From Macrostomum hystrix (taxonomy: Eukaryota; Platyhelminthes; Macrostomidae): a stretch of DNA of 64,000 bases. This document shows, one piece after another, positions 51,695 through 63,370 of this stretch. Location of the stretch: contig CATNEN010000001.1 of assembly GCA_950097015.1 (NCBI GenBank), positions 15,679,001 to 15,743,000 of the forward strand. Reading direction: 5' to 3'. Made by a program: the position numbers and the translations under genes. The notes beneath the pieces were generated by a model. It was not told the DNA's origin and did no database searches. It saw only the letters and a program-made list of their open reading frames with translations. Every line of letters starts with the position of its first letter. Within the stretch, counting starts at the first letter, position 1.

Positions 51695-53354
51695 ATGTCG
51701 TTGTGTGCCCGCTGCCCTGAGAATTCGTCTATGCCCAAAGCCCCTAAAGCCTGTTCATACAGCTGCAGTGAAGAGAGACGTGGAGGCATCGGACTAGAGC
51801 TGAGATTAGCTGCACTGATAGCTTATTCTGACGGCAACATGCTCAATTTAAGTAAGATAGCAACAGGCCATATTAGTGGCCTGGCTAATTCTGAGCTGCA
51901 GTTTATATCTCGAGTGTCCATGCATGTAGAATCAACGGTAGATCAATTCACTGGGCTGCCGGTCCTGGACCACGCGGAGGTCGAAGAATTCCTGAATTCC
52001 GCTATTGATCCGGAGTGTTCGCTACGAGACTTGGATGCGAAAGAACTTCAAAACATTGAGGACACCGAGGCATCCTTAAAGTCGCCTCCGACATGGGCTA
52101 CTACTCGGAACCACATTGAACGACTTAAGAAGTTCCTCCACGAGAAGAAACTGCCTGAGGACATTGAGCGCATGCCACTGCGTTATGTCGACAGCTATTT
52201 GCGCCTCTGGTATGTAAGTTTAAAAGGAAATCCTGCCGTGGGGACAAAGACATATGCACCGTATTCGACCCGGGGCTTCAGAGCCAGCGTGCACAGGTAC
52301 ATGATTGAGACACGTGCGACTGATGTCATTGGGAATGAGCAATTTCGCCAGAGCAATGAAACCTACTCGTTCGTCCTGCGTTTGAGTTGCCAGTTGAGGG
52401 AGCGAACCGTTGGAGACCAACGAGGATTCAAGGCCATCACGGATTCCGACTTGTCCCTGCTGAGTGCGTACTTCAACCGAAGGGATCCGGAGTGACTGCA
52501 AGACGAAGTGTTTTTTAACATTGTCTACCACTTTGGTTTCCGAGGTCAAGAATGGATAAGGGATCCTTAAGGTATCCTGAAGGTATCCTCACTGCGGTTC
52601 TGCGAGCACGAAGGTGTAGAGTGCATTGACATGGTTCAAACGGGTCCTGAGAAGACTTTGACTGCGGCAAGTATTGAGCAATGTTCAACCGGAAAGCAAA
52701 CGAGGATGTTCAGTACCGGTGGCTCAAAGTGTCCAGTTGAGTCAGTGCAACTGTATCTCGCCAAATTCCCACCTGGTGTGGAGGCACTTTTTCCAAAGCC
52801 CATAAAGGTTCGTGCTGATTCTGATGTCTGGTACTCGGCCAAGCAGGTTTTGGGGAAGAACACGCTAAATGACATGATGAAGAACATCTCGCGGCGTGCA
52901 GGTCTTCAGTTGAAGTACACGAACCACTGCGTTCGTGCCAGTATTGCACAGTGAGAGAAATCAAGACTGTTACAGGTAACTTGTCTCCTGTTATGTTAAT
53001 CATCTAAGTGATTGTGTACCACCTGCGCCCATTAAATAACAGTTCAGTACCTTGCCCCCTCCCACTTTACCAGGCCATCGCACTGATGCTGCAGTTGACC
53101 GCTATGTGAAAAGGATTTCTGAGAAGAGGAAACAGCAAATTTCAAATTCGCTTACGAGTGCTCTGCACGGAACTGTATCGGAGACTGAGGCCACCACCTC
53201 AAAGCGTATGGTCGTCATTGAGACTTTAGAGGCTAGCAACATCAATCAAAGACCGATCGCTATCCCAGCCGTGAGGCAATCAAGCGACCTAAACGACCTT
53301 AAGCCTACCGCTGAACTGGAAAAGGACGGCGTCCGACTTAGTTTCTTCATTTAG
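51695..53354 (+). pseudogene. Crypton-like tyrosine recombinase (DUF3504-type), two stops and one intron
   Basis: The frame encodes an N-terminal SAM-like region (ATTRNHIERLKKFLHEKK), then a catalytic domain. The first Arg is in the HFGFRGQEW segment, His and Arg are in YTNHCVRAS, and the GHRT...VDRYV segment with the nucleophile Tyr follows after an intron (52976-53073). TGA at 52493 and TAA at 52568 interrupt the frame, and one indel occurs near 52950. Order and motifs match the Crypton-derived family of animal YR proteins. The splice site between VT and GHRT keeps phase. Confidence 0.7.
52976..53073 (+). other. Intron in the tyrosine-recombinase gene
   Basis: It starts GTAACTTG after ACAG and ends in TTTACCAG. 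Removing these 98 bases joins VTG and HRTD in phase. Confidence 0.65.
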
Positions 53355-53456
53355 TGGACTATAGACTAACGTGGAGTATTAAAGGAACTCATCTGGTCAC
53401 ATGCAGCCATTGCACACGCTATGTATACGTGACATATCGGTTGTAATTTTAATGCC

Positions 53457-53913
53457 ATGTTCATAAGTTTCACTTTGTACTTTTCAAGTTTAATCGCAGA
53501 AAACACAAAAAATTCATGCGTTACAAACGTTTACGCTTATGCCATAGACAAAATCTTACAATTTTCAGTGTTACCTAAATTTGAAGTATATAAAAACTTA
53601 CAAAATTCAGGGCAAAACCAAGATCTGACAGAACAAATTATCAGTTCCGAGTCCCACTTGGGTGAGTCGCTATCAACATCAGAAAATCCCAAAGAAACAA
53701 GAATGCAACAACCATGGGATCTGTCTGAACGGGAAGCCTTTCTCAATCTTGCCATTGAGCATGACCTAAATTGAATTGATGACGTTCGTCCGGCTGAAAA
53801 ATTTGATTTAATATCCCGAAAGATGCGACAACTCGGGTTCTTCCGAACGACTTCTCAGCTGAAGGCACAATGGTATAATGAAAGACGACGATTCAGGTGT
53901 GGTCTAAATAGTT
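53457..53913 (+). pseudogene. Myb/SANT-like DNA-binding frame downstream of the recombinase
   Basis: Near the end, a domain reads WDLSEREAFLNLAIEHDLN, then a TGA, then FDLISRKMRQLGFFRTTSQL followed by an aromatic-basic end (WYNERRRF). Spacing of Trp and aromatic residues is like Myb/SANT or trihelix domains of transposon proteins. A single TGA (53772) splits the otherwise open frame, which ends at TAA. It could be a DNA-binding partner of the recombinase element. Confidence 0.45.
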
Positions 53914-54751
53914 AAATCAGTATAGTATATCTTGGTCTATAGTGTATCTTTAAGTACCTTAATTGATTTACGAATGATTGTCAGTTATCATTGATTATCA
54001 TATAATTTCGTACGAGTTTTCACCAGAGGTCGCATTGAAGTGAGCTATGCCGCAATGTTTGAGCTCTCAGCTGTCGCATAAGCGACTCCCCTGGCTTGGA
54101 TACGAGCTAGCCGTACATATCTATATTGCAAACTCAGGGTCGGCGGTAGCACTCCCCCGCCCAAAAGCTACCCGATGAGGCGCACCAAAATACTTTTTCT
54201 GTAGGCGCCCATCAAAACGGCTTCTAAAAAGAGCCCCTGCTGTATTTTCCGCCCAATGACACTTTTCGGCGCCCCTCCGACCCTCGATCTCAAATATTCT
54301 GAATCCGCCTCTGAGAAAGCTATTATAACAGTGTATTTTTAGTTTTAAGTTTCATTACTGTAAATACGTTTTTTATAAAAATATATGTAAAAATATATAT
54401 AAAATGAGAAAATTTAAAAACGCGCCAAAAAGAAATATTTTGTTTTATTTTGTACCGTAAGAAAAATAATGCCGCATGTAAATATTTTGTTTTATTTTGT
54501 ATCTTGTAAATAACACTATGTAAAAAGTCGCCATTAAAACAAAAGTTAATTTTTTACTGTATATATAGCCGCAATTTTGAAATTCAAGTCGTTTAAGTCG
54601 TTTAAGTCGTTTGAGCTTGCTAAAGTTTACTAAAGTGTTCTGAAGTTGAAGTTTTCGAAGTGTTTAAGAAGAGTTTCTAAGTGTGTTTTAAATCAAAAGA
54701 TTCAAGTGTTGCATTGTGTTATTCATTTTAAGAGAGGCTAGCAGTGAGAAA
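53914..54751. other. AT-rich unassigned DNA
   Basis: Nothing recognised apart from imperfect duplications (TATTTTGTTTTATTTTGTA at about 54430-54510, and three AAGTCGTTT units at about 54587-54615). Confidence 0.4.
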
Positions 54752-54860
54752 TATACTCAGAACTATACTCAGAACTATATTCAGGACTATACTCGGAAAT
54801 ATACTCAGAACCATACTCAGAATTATACTTAGAACCATACTCAGAATTATACTAAGAATA
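54752..54860. repeat. 12-bp tandem repeat, nine copies
   Basis: Units of TATACTCAGAAC with one or two changes each follow one another without spacers. Confidence 0.85.
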
Positions 54861-55210
54861 TTGCAAAAAGGAAACTGCTAAACTCTAATCTTGGGGACGC
54901 CTAATTGACTGGAAACGTGTACAGTTGCCTAGTTACCGCTCGTGCAAATACATACGCTACCATTTGAGAAGCTAAAACGGCCCATTTAAGGACCGCCAGT
55001 CAAATATCTTTTAAATTGAGTCAACAGCAGTGAAATTGTTAAAATAGCCCCGTTACAACTTTGGTGTCTGAAGTGGGATTTCCTTATAAAAGCCTGTTAT
55101 TAAATATTGTAAATTTAGCCCTAGTACACTATAATTCCTTTTTGCATAGTCTATTCAAGCGCCCACCAACTGGGCTCTCCACACGAGAGTGCCACTACCC
55201 ATTCGCAACA
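54861..55210. other. Unassigned DNA upstream of a spliced ORF
   Basis: No distinct feature. The frame of the next gene is open back to 55061 but has no supporting motif there. Confidence 0.35.
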
Positions 55211-55808
55211 ATGATGGACGAGTACATGGGTGACAACCCTTCAATTCGTCCGCGGGTGTTGCTGTCATCGATCACATTCTCGAAGGAGGCGTCCGTGTCG
55301 TCCAGTAGCACCATTCCGAAACCGCCGGCACAGGGTGCGTCGGCGTCAGTTAGCAGGCTCACAAAACATTGTAGCCAACCATCTTCGGACCAACAGTTCG
55401 CAACTAAGTTAAAAAATGCAGGTAAATTAATTTACCTGCATATACTCAATACTCAAACATGGCGTTTATGGGAAATTTTAACAGTTTTAAGTTATGTCGT
55501 CATCCTATAGACCCTCGTATCAGTGCTTGTCGTCAGTGGCAAGCGTTGTTGTCCGAGGACGATCGCGCCGCTGACACTGGTACCACAACTACAGAGGCTG
55601 TTGATAGACACTTTGAATCTTCTTTTCATGTGCAAAGTAAGAAACTAGCTAGAATTAATTTTTCAGTCAATGACCATAGTGCGATGCAGTGTAGTATATT
55701 TCACCTGTTTTAGGTCATGCAACTACCGAGCCTGGTCCAGTAAGTCCGCCAAGTTGGCCTCGGCCTCGGAATTTGGCCCGCCTAGTCCACTATGAATATG
55801 AAAAATAG
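55211..55808 (+). CDS. Unknown spliced gene model (three exons)
   Basis: The model has exon 1 at 55211-55421, exon 2 at 55511-55636 and exon 3 from 55714. The introns of 89 and 77 bp are GT-AG (GTAAAT...CCTATAG and GTAAG...GTTTTAG), both phase 1, and the reading frame is kept through all three. The protein starts MMDEYMGDNPSIRPRV, is Ser/Thr/Pro-rich with a PPAQGASASVS stretch, and has one hydrophilic region (RQWQALLSEDD). The end is uncertain: exon 3 runs to a TAG near 55808, but a strong donor (CCA/GTAAGT) lies within it. No family is recognised. It may be a host gene fragment or a further transposon ORF. Confidence 0.35.
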
Positions 55809-56751
55809 CCATGACGGCATGCTTATTTTTGTTCTAGAATTTTCTATAGGGCTATAAATACGAGTACAACGAAAATTGTGCACGTTCAGCCAAAACTTGC
55901 CGTCTCTTTCGACTCTCAAGGAACGTATTGTTGCAATGAAACGGAAGCATAGAAGTAAACTAACGCTCCTCGTAGCTAGCCACGGAAAATCTGACGTATA
56001 ATTCTTCAAGAAGAGGAGCCGCACTATAAAAATAATGAACTGTTTTTGCAACTTCTTCGGGAGTACTTCGGCCTACTTCGTTATTCAATAGTTGAGAGCT
56101 AGCTCACAAACACTTCTTATTCACAAACACTTATTATGATTATTCACTCCTCTAAAACATTTTTCCCGAAAACTTATTTCTTAAAAAAATCGAAAATGGA
56201 TAGCGGTAGGGCCGGACCTGTTATCTATTTTTCTTTTGAATTATGAATTTCTTTCATACTTGTTTTTTTGCGCACCAGCTTTTAAACCTTAAAGAATAGT
56301 ACGCATCTAAAAATAATAGACGTACTTTTCAAATCTCAAATATAGTTTTTCTCTGAAAACTTTCATTTCCCTTTATCGGTTAGTTTTCGTTATTTCTTTA
56401 TTTTTAATTTTGCGAAGCTGAGGCTCCTGCAATTCCTATGCAGATAGTCAATATATTTTGAAAATTCCAAAAAACGCCATTGCTGCTACATGTAACCCTA
56501 AGGACCAAACTCCAGCAAATTCATGGATCGACTGGCTAGGAAAGCTAAAGTTGCTCAAATTAATAAAAACATTTTTAAGGGGCTGGCAAGTCATTGCGCT
56601 CATTGAAGGCTGCTTCCGAGCGCCTGATGGCGTGCACGGCATTGTGCTCTAATGAGCTAGGTAAACTTACAAGATCTGGGCGACTTGCATCGTACCAGAT
56701 CTTAATTTTATATCTTTATAAAATTTAGTCGAATGAATAACAAAACGAATG
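55809..56751. other. AT-rich unassigned DNA
   Basis: No gene, repeat or element end is recognised. Confidence 0.4.
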
Positions 56752-57629
56752 TACGAGGGGTGGTTATTAAGTTCACGGAAAAAGTAACTGAGAAAGATGC
56801 TAGGGACACGAAATTTTACTACAATGTAGGAATGGCCATTCAGTGCTTGCATGCCAAATTTTAGCTCTATCGGCCATAATGATGCGCCGCAGTGGCCAAA
56901 GTTCCACAGAAAACATAATACCCCTGCCTCAGCTTACCGAACGCGACAGGTGGGTAGCCATTCTGGTGCAGTTTCGCCTGGGCAGCACTGCAGCTGCGTG
57001 TCACCAGACACTTCGTGCGGCCCTTGAGGAGGATGCCCCGCTGAAATTCCGCCGAGAACGCAGTGTCGGCAACGGCAAAGTGATGGCGGCTATTTTCTTC
57101 TGTCGCTGCGGGATCCTGCCGCCCGTGCTGCTGGATCACGGTGCCACGGAGACCGCAGAATGGTACACCACAGTCTGCTTGCCGCAGGTTCTTCTTCAAG
57201 CGCTTGCGCAGGAACGACCAAAGATGCATGAGAAGGGCATCTTCCTCCACCAGGACAACGCTCCCGCTCACGGCAAGAATAACCCAGGAATTCCTGCAGG
57301 CGACACGGCTCGTCCAGCTGCCACATCTGGCATATTCTCCGGATCTCGCGCCTGCCGACTTCTTCCTCTTTCCCAGGATGAAGAAGAACCTGAAGGGAAA
57401 GCGCTTCAATTCGAGGGAGGAGCTCGCGGTTGCCCTGCAGACTGAGCTGGACTGCTTCACTAAAGTTGACCTGAGGGGATGCTTTGATGCGTGGTTCTAT
57501 CGCTTGCAGAAGTGCTTGGATCTGGATGGAAGCTTTGTTGAGGTGCTAAGTAGAACGACCTTTCAGTGTGTGAAAACTCAGCCAAATCCGATAATTTTAA
57601 GGACACTTCCGAGAACTTAATAACCACTA
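56752..57629 (+). mobile_element. Mariner (DD34D) transposon, degraded
   Basis: TA at 56752-56753 is followed by CGAGGGGTGGTTATTAAGTT. The right end contains the inverse core CTTAATAACCAC followed by TA at 57628-57629. The terminal few bases of the right repeat are missing or changed. It contains a frame-broken transposase of the same superfamily as the copy at 50.4 kb but with clearly different ends. Confidence 0.8.
56843..57620 (+). pseudogene. Mariner transposase, one or more frame breaks
   Basis: The first frame gives the catalytic core up to the HQDNAPAH motif (about 57250). A shift just after it moves to the frame with ITQEFLQATR, then SPDLAPADFFLFP and MKKNLKGKRF, typical mariner C-terminal sequence. 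With the shift allowed for, 34 residues separate the second and third catalytic acids. The N-terminal HTH region is poorly preserved and carries stops. Confidence 0.75.
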
Positions 57630-58181
57630 AACGAGTTCATCATTCATTTAACACAATGAATAAAATTTGGCAAATTCAAACAGCGGCTATCGAACGAAAG
57701 AAACTCAGCATGGCAAAACTAGAAGCTCGCAGACAAACTAAGAAACAACCGGAAAACTAACAATTGGCATTTTCTACAGCAAAGTGATGAATTGAATTGA
57801 ACGGAGAAATACACTAATAGAAGCAGAACTGCTTTTTGTAATTTTAGACAAAATGTTATATCAACGGCAAAATATTCAGCGTCCGCTTTGGCAACATCTA
57901 AGGCGATTGACAAAAACAGGACAACAGTGCTGACCACAGCAACAGCGGCGGCGACCAGGCTGAGCTCCTAGCTACTGGCAAAACTAACTAAGCTGGCGAA
58001 AAGGCCCTAACTAGACATGAATAAAGACAAAACCTGACTCAAGTCGAACCAGATCCGAAGATTCTGGACAACCTGGCAACATACATGTAGCTATGCTAGG
58101 ACAAAAATGAAGAGATTTGCGGAAAACAGAGAGCGAAAACCTAAACAGGCATTCAGATCAGTCACACCGCACACGACACGT
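57630..58181. other. Unassigned DNA, probably gypsy 3' flank
   Basis: No gene; the right part is likely the 3' untranslated region of the gypsy copy that begins at 58182. No LTR is identified. Confidence 0.35.
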
Positions 58182-59087
58182 CTAACTCTCGCTACTCCTG
58201 TCAAAGAAGCTGACAAGAGTGGATAAGAACCTTTTGGGCGGACGCACAGGGCTACCGGAGCGGGTGACAGTGACAGGTGGATGCGGCGGAGGCGCTTGCG
58301 CAGCTTGATCGTGATTTTGTTGATCAGGTGGTTGGGGTGGAGGCGGTGGTCCTGGTGGTTGAGGATTCGGTTCGGCTTGAACCTCAACATCCGCACCGAT
58401 ATCAGACACGTGAATGTTAGTGACAATGCTGGCAGGAGGTGATGATGAAATCTGACGATCTGATGATACAGAGTTCTCGGACTGAGCAGACGGATCTGGT
58501 TGGTTGGTAGGCAGAGGACGGTTTACCTGCTGCTCCTGCTCGCAAGGTTGGCCAGGGGCCAGAGCAGATCCTGAGCAGCTTGACCAGTCTGAACTAAAAC
58601 TAGGTCTAGGGCTATCGTCCCCCTGTCCTAATCTGGATGACTGCGGCATTCTAGCACTGATGTCTAGCTTAAATCTGTCGACAACATCCTGGTAATTAGG
58701 CTGACGAATGCATCTCTTCATACGATCGACATTGTAAATGTTATGGCTAGGATTCGGAATTCTGTAGGGCGAATTCTCATGATCAACTTCTGGAACTAGA
58801 CGATAATTTCTCTCCGAGATTTTCTGGACAACTTTGTAAGGTCCGAGCCAAACGGATGGGTCAAGACCCTTGTGGTCTGGGTTCAGAACCCACACTAGCT
58901 CTCCTACCTCATAACTAGATCTAAACACAGAACGGTCATAGTAGCGCTTCTGTCTGAGCTGGGACTTTTTCCGGACTGCACGAGCAGCGGCAGAAGCTTC
59001 GACTAGGTTCTTGTGTAGCAGGTGCGCGAAGTTCTCGGGATCGCAAAGGTCTTGATTAGGCGGGTTGTAGGCTAGATCTAGTGGCAT
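58182..59087 (-). pseudogene. Gypsy family A integrase C-terminal part
   Basis: The frame contains KRYYDRSVF, LVWVLNPDHKG and WLGPYKVVQ, then a Ser/Pro/Gln-rich tail. The upstream core is in another frame because of a run of seven A (plus strand 59103-59109). Confidence 0.8.
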
Positions 59088-59511
59088 CTCGAATTCCCGC
59101 CCAAAAAAACAATTTAGCAGGCGTCATGCCAGTGGATTCTGACTCTAGGGCACGGATCGCCATACCTGCACACCTCGCGGCAAAGGGCCAAGTGACCTGT
59201 CTGTCTGCGCAAACGGCGCGGATTTGGCTTTTGATAGTTTGAATAGTACGCTCAGCCTTACCATTAGCTTGGGGACGGCGAGCTGTGATTCTACAGGTGT
59301 CGATTTCAAGCAACCTAGTGAGCTCAGCTATGGTATTATTAATGAACGCGGTTCCATTGTCTGAAACTAGTTGCTCCATAGCACCGTAACGAACGATCCA
59401 CTCAGTCAAGATCGCTGTTGCGGTTGTCTCGACAGTCACGTCCTTGACCGGAATAATTTCTAGGAATCCGGAGAAGCGATCTACCATTGCTAAAAGAGAT
59501 TTTTGAATCAT
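59088..59511 (-). pseudogene. Gypsy family A integrase core
   Basis: MVDRFSGF, SDNGTAFINN and GKAERTIQ give the core segments with Asp and Glu. Frame breaks bound both ends. Confidence 0.8.
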
Positions 59512-60119
59512 TCCTGCTCTGGGAATGGCCCGCAGTGATCAACGTGGACCACCTGGTTCGGGTAGCCTGCAAGGGTCGGCATCATGGGGGCCTTATTCTT
59601 CCGCTTGTTCTTTTTAGTTCGAGCACAGACTTCACAGCTATTCACGATTCCTTTGACAATGACTTCGAGATTGAAAATTTGAAAATTCTTCTTTAAAGTA
59701 GTCAAGGTCTTTTTAAGTCCCGAGTGATTGATGCTTCTATGATAGTTGCTAATCAGCTTGTCTACGCTGGCACTTTCAGGGATCACAGCTAATTTAGCAG
59801 CTGGTTTTCGCTTCTTAGAGGGCTTGTTCCTAAGGAGAAGGTTGTTTTCGACTGAAAGTTCGTCAAACATCGCCCACAGGGCTCTCACTTCACGGCTACA
59901 GCCTTGGAGCTCCTGCTTCGATAGTCTCTCTTCTCTACCTGCAACTGCTTCTCTAAGGCGAACAATCTCTACGTCTGACTCTTGAGCTCTAAGAATCCAG
60001 TCCCTTTCATCCTGCTCTAATTGGTCTTCACGTTCACTCTCGGAGTCTACAGCAACAACTGTGGATCTATCGGGGACCTCTGCCTAGACAGCACATGCTG
60101 CAGGAGGCTTGGCAACCGA
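59508..60119 (-). pseudogene. Gypsy family A linker and integrase zinc finger
   Basis: This continues the frame of the RNase H segment after TAA (60122-60120) and another stop. The H2C2 finger (INHSGLKKT, CEVCARTKK) and VDHCGPF lie near 59720-59530. It ends at a stop just after PEQE, where the frame shifts. Confidence 0.75.
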
Positions 60120-61030
60120 TTAGGGCATGGTTGGCGTCTTAGGTTCACACATGAGTAGGTCCTGGGTGTCCCCGCAGCCTGCAGATGGAGGTGGCGCTGG
60201 GGGTTTGCTTGCGCAGCTAATGCTGCAGCTGCTCGCCGCTGACTTGGTACACCCGTTAACTAATGGCTTCGTCAGAGTTGCTGTTGTGGTTAGAGGCTTA
60301 AAGCTGGCTTGCACTGCTACTTCAAAATGAACTTCATGTGTTTGACAGCCAGCACCTGACTGTCTACCATTGAGACGAACATCAGACTCAACTAGAGTCT
60401 GGGTGCTAATACTGGCACAGTTGATTTTGACTTCGGCAAGTTCAGAGGGCGTCGATTTTTTTTCTTTCTGAAACTTGGGTTGGAACTCAGGGATCCTGTT
60501 GCACGTCGGGCAGTCAAAATGGTCAGCCCTAAACTTAGGATTACGGCTTAACACGTCTACATTGGTATGATTTTTTCCTGCACGGTGACTGACCTGGAAA
60601 TCGTACTCGGCAATTCTCTCCAACGGGGTCTGGTCCACCTTGAAGGAGTATGGTTCCAGAGTAACTAACCACTGAGCTAGCATTCCCGTGGCGTTTTTCT
60701 TAGAATGCAGCCATTTCAGAGCGACGGCATCAGTGCGCACTAGAAATTCGCGGTCTAAGAGATAGGTCCTGAGCTGTTCTAGCATTAGGATCAATCCTAG
60801 CAGCTCTCTCATGGTAGCGCAGTAATTTCACTGAGCATTACTGAATTTCTTGGAGGCATAGGCTATTACCTGTTCTTCAGCATTCTCGCCAACCTGAGAC
60901 AGCACTCCTCCTACTCCTTCCAGGGAACTGTCGCAGTCCAAAATGAACGTACCGGCAGTGGGACTCAGGTCCGGATAGGTTAGGACAGGTGGTTTGCATA
61001 GATTGGACTTTAATTCTTGGAAATAGTTGT
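60120..61030 (-). pseudogene. Gypsy family A RNase H region
   Basis: Starting with LTYPDLSP and DCDSSLEG, the RNase H domain continues through an in-frame TGA (60830-60828) to MRELLGL, WLHSKKNATGM and the TPLERIAEYDF segment. A Ser/Thr/Pro-rich linker follows. Confidence 0.75.
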
Positions 61031-61470
61031 AACAGAACTCCTGGCACTCGAGTGACAGCGATGACAGCAGGGTGGCTGTCGAATGTTCGAGACCTATGCT
61101 ATTGGCGTCTAGGTACAGACGGAACTGCGTCCACCAGATTTAAAACTTCATTTTAGGTGTGTAGGCAACTGGGGGCCTCAGTCTACAGCTCATCCTGTGC
61201 ACCTTAGTGTTGGTGTTATCGCGGATTTCGGCTAAGGTCTTGGCTAGGTCGCTGAGGGAAGTTTCGCGCAGCTGCTCACCTTCCCCCGTCTCTACCTCCT
61301 CCCTCTCGTCCACACCATCTGGGGCCCCCGTCTCTACCTCCTCCCTCTCGTCCACACCATCTGGGGCCCCCGTCTCTACCTCCTCCCTCTCGTCCACACC
61401 ATCTGGGGCAGCGGTGGTTGCCGCTCCATCGGTTACTTCAGTACCAGATCCGGTCCCAGACATGGGCAAA
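61031..61470 (-). pseudogene. Gypsy family A gag N-terminus with acidic repeats
   Basis: From MSGTGSGTEV (about 61462) the protein has three 14-residue acidic repeats, then LRPPVAYTPKMKF as in the intact gag at 41-42 kb. A TAA (61141-61139) follows, but the frame continues (WTQFRLYLD, then LECQEFCYNYF) into the RNase H region. The gag C-terminus, knuckle, protease and RT fingers are absent. Confidence 0.7.
61268..61405. repeat. 42-bp coding tandem repeat, three copies
   Basis: Three near-perfect units encode GAPDGVDEREEVET on the minus strand inside gag. Confidence 0.9.
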
Positions 61471-61690
61471 AGCGCTAATACAACGAAGACTAGGAGAACC
61501 AGGAAGGGGCCAAGACCCGACAAAAAGCAGCAAGAGACTTGTGGCAGTTTATAAAAATAAATAAAGAACTAACGATTGGCTTGCCTATTCTAGTTACTTC
61601 CACAATGACCTATGCTAAAGACAAAAGCAAAAAGAACTCAGCTTTGGTCGCAACAACTGATGCCGAGTCCAGCTGCTGTCCGGTTCTGAT
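61471..61690. other. Unassigned DNA
   Basis: Right flank of the gypsy copy; no LTR was recognised. Confidence 0.35.
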
Positions 61691-61860
61691 GTCAAGTCAG
61701 AGGGCCGGAAGGCGGCAGCGCAGTCAGAGGGCCGGCAGGCGGCAGCGCAGTCAGAGGGCCGGCAGGCGGTAGCGTAGTCAGAGGGCCGGCAGGCGGCAGC
61801 GCAGAGGCCGGTAGGGCAATCAGAGACCGGCAGGCGGCGAAGTCAGCGGGTTGGGCTAAG
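61691..61860. repeat. 27-bp GC-rich minisatellite
   Basis: About four units of GTCAGAGGGCCGGCAGGCGG plus CAGCGCA, followed by shortened and degenerate units. Confidence 0.85.
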
Positions 61861-63370
61861 GCCAGCATTGAATGCATACACTATCGGTAATTATTGAATA
61901 TTCAAAATAAATAAACACATACTAAGATGATTCAGAAATACACTAATATAATATAAATATTTCACTAAACCTAATCCGTCACAGGGTTTTTGTAGGCCTA
62001 TGAAAGAATTTTCTATGCTTTCTCTAATGATCATAGCTTTACTCCACTTTCAGTGTTACATTCAGCTGGGTAAATCTCAAATTGCATTTCCAAAGATTAT
62101 AACAAAGTTGCAGATGTAACAGTTTTTGATGTAACGGCAAGTAAATGTCAAATGGGTATATTTTTACTGTTAAAAATCTAAATTGATGCTTTTAATGTCA
62201 AAGCATTTAATTTTTGCTAATCTGCTCGATATTAGTGACACATTTTGCCAAAATTCAACAGAAAAATTATTAAGCGACGCGTGTCCGAGCCACGATTTTG
62301 GACTTTAGGCAGGAAATTAGTAATGATAACGAGTCTAATGATAAAGTATGTATACGGGAATATGTGAGAAGAAACTAGATTACCATAAAACATTAATTAA
62401 ATTACTTGGTTCTACTGTTATTAGTCATCGGTGTCATTTATACGAAATTGCTAAATGAAAACTGCTCTTCTAAATTACCAATCTGAAAGTGCATTAACCA
62501 AGAGAATTTTTTTTGAATGTGCAATAGTTTTTTTTACAGCTTCACAACCTCTTGGAGAGTCTTTGACAAAAATTTGTCATACCACATATAATGACAAAGA
62601 ATTTCTAATTAATGTATATATTGTGCTGCTTTATGAGGACAAAACAGACTTTATTAACACGCACGTCAAGACATCCAAAGAAAATAAAGACCTTTCTGCT
62701 ATTTATAAATGCCAATATGTCATAGGCCCATGACCCTTTGCCATTTTTCTTTGAATAACATAACTGTATTTTTTTAGTGCCACCGGTTGTAGCAAAATAG
62801 TTGTTTTTTGTTCAATAAATCATAAATGGCACCAAGGACTATTTATAATTGAGAATTTAACAAATTGAAAGCTGATATATAGATAATTAAACTTTTGTAC
62901 ACAGTAACGCAGTTAACCTTACATTTTTTGTGTGCTGCAAAAATAATTTTTGTTTTATATTGTGATACTTTTAGCCTATGAATTGAATGGAAAATTAAAG
63001 TCCAGTTTAATTTATTGCTATAAGGGAATATAAAAATGAACATGGCCAGCTACACATCTTTAAATTATCTTCAGCTTGTAATATTACTTTATTATCATTG
63101 CTAATAAATGATGCAGCGTGGCTACATTCATTGTCAGCATACATATTCATAAGGAATGGATGTAGCTAGACTTTAAGTTTGTAAGACAAGAAAATGTAGA
63201 AAAAAATTGCAAATAAAAAATAACTTTTTTCATGCATGCTTTGCACCAGTTGCAGGAGCATGCCAAGCAAAATAGCCACGCGTCATATAATGATGAGGGC
63301 CTATAGATCCCAGAAGTTGAAGGAAGATCCTGATGGCTACCATCGTCGCCAGCGCTTCCTAGTAACAAAG
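61861..63370. other. AT-rich DNA without a recognisable gene
   Basis: Strongly AT-rich and free of recognisable domains. The longest plus frame, 62455-62733 (92 residues), matches nothing I know and is probably chance. Confidence 0.5.

Larger units (their letters stand above)
58182..61470 (-). mobile_element. Gypsy family A copy with a gag-to-RNase H deletion
   Basis: Minus-strand blocks are a gag N-terminus (61470-61030), the last part of RT/RNase H (about 61030-60120), a linker and H2C2 finger (60119-59508), and an integrase core and tail (59511-58182). Protease and most of RT are gone: gag joins the RNase H region directly near 61025. Stops at 60828-60830, 60120-60122 and the TAG further on, plus shifts at 59500-59504 and 59103-59109, inactivate it. 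Confidence 0.85.
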
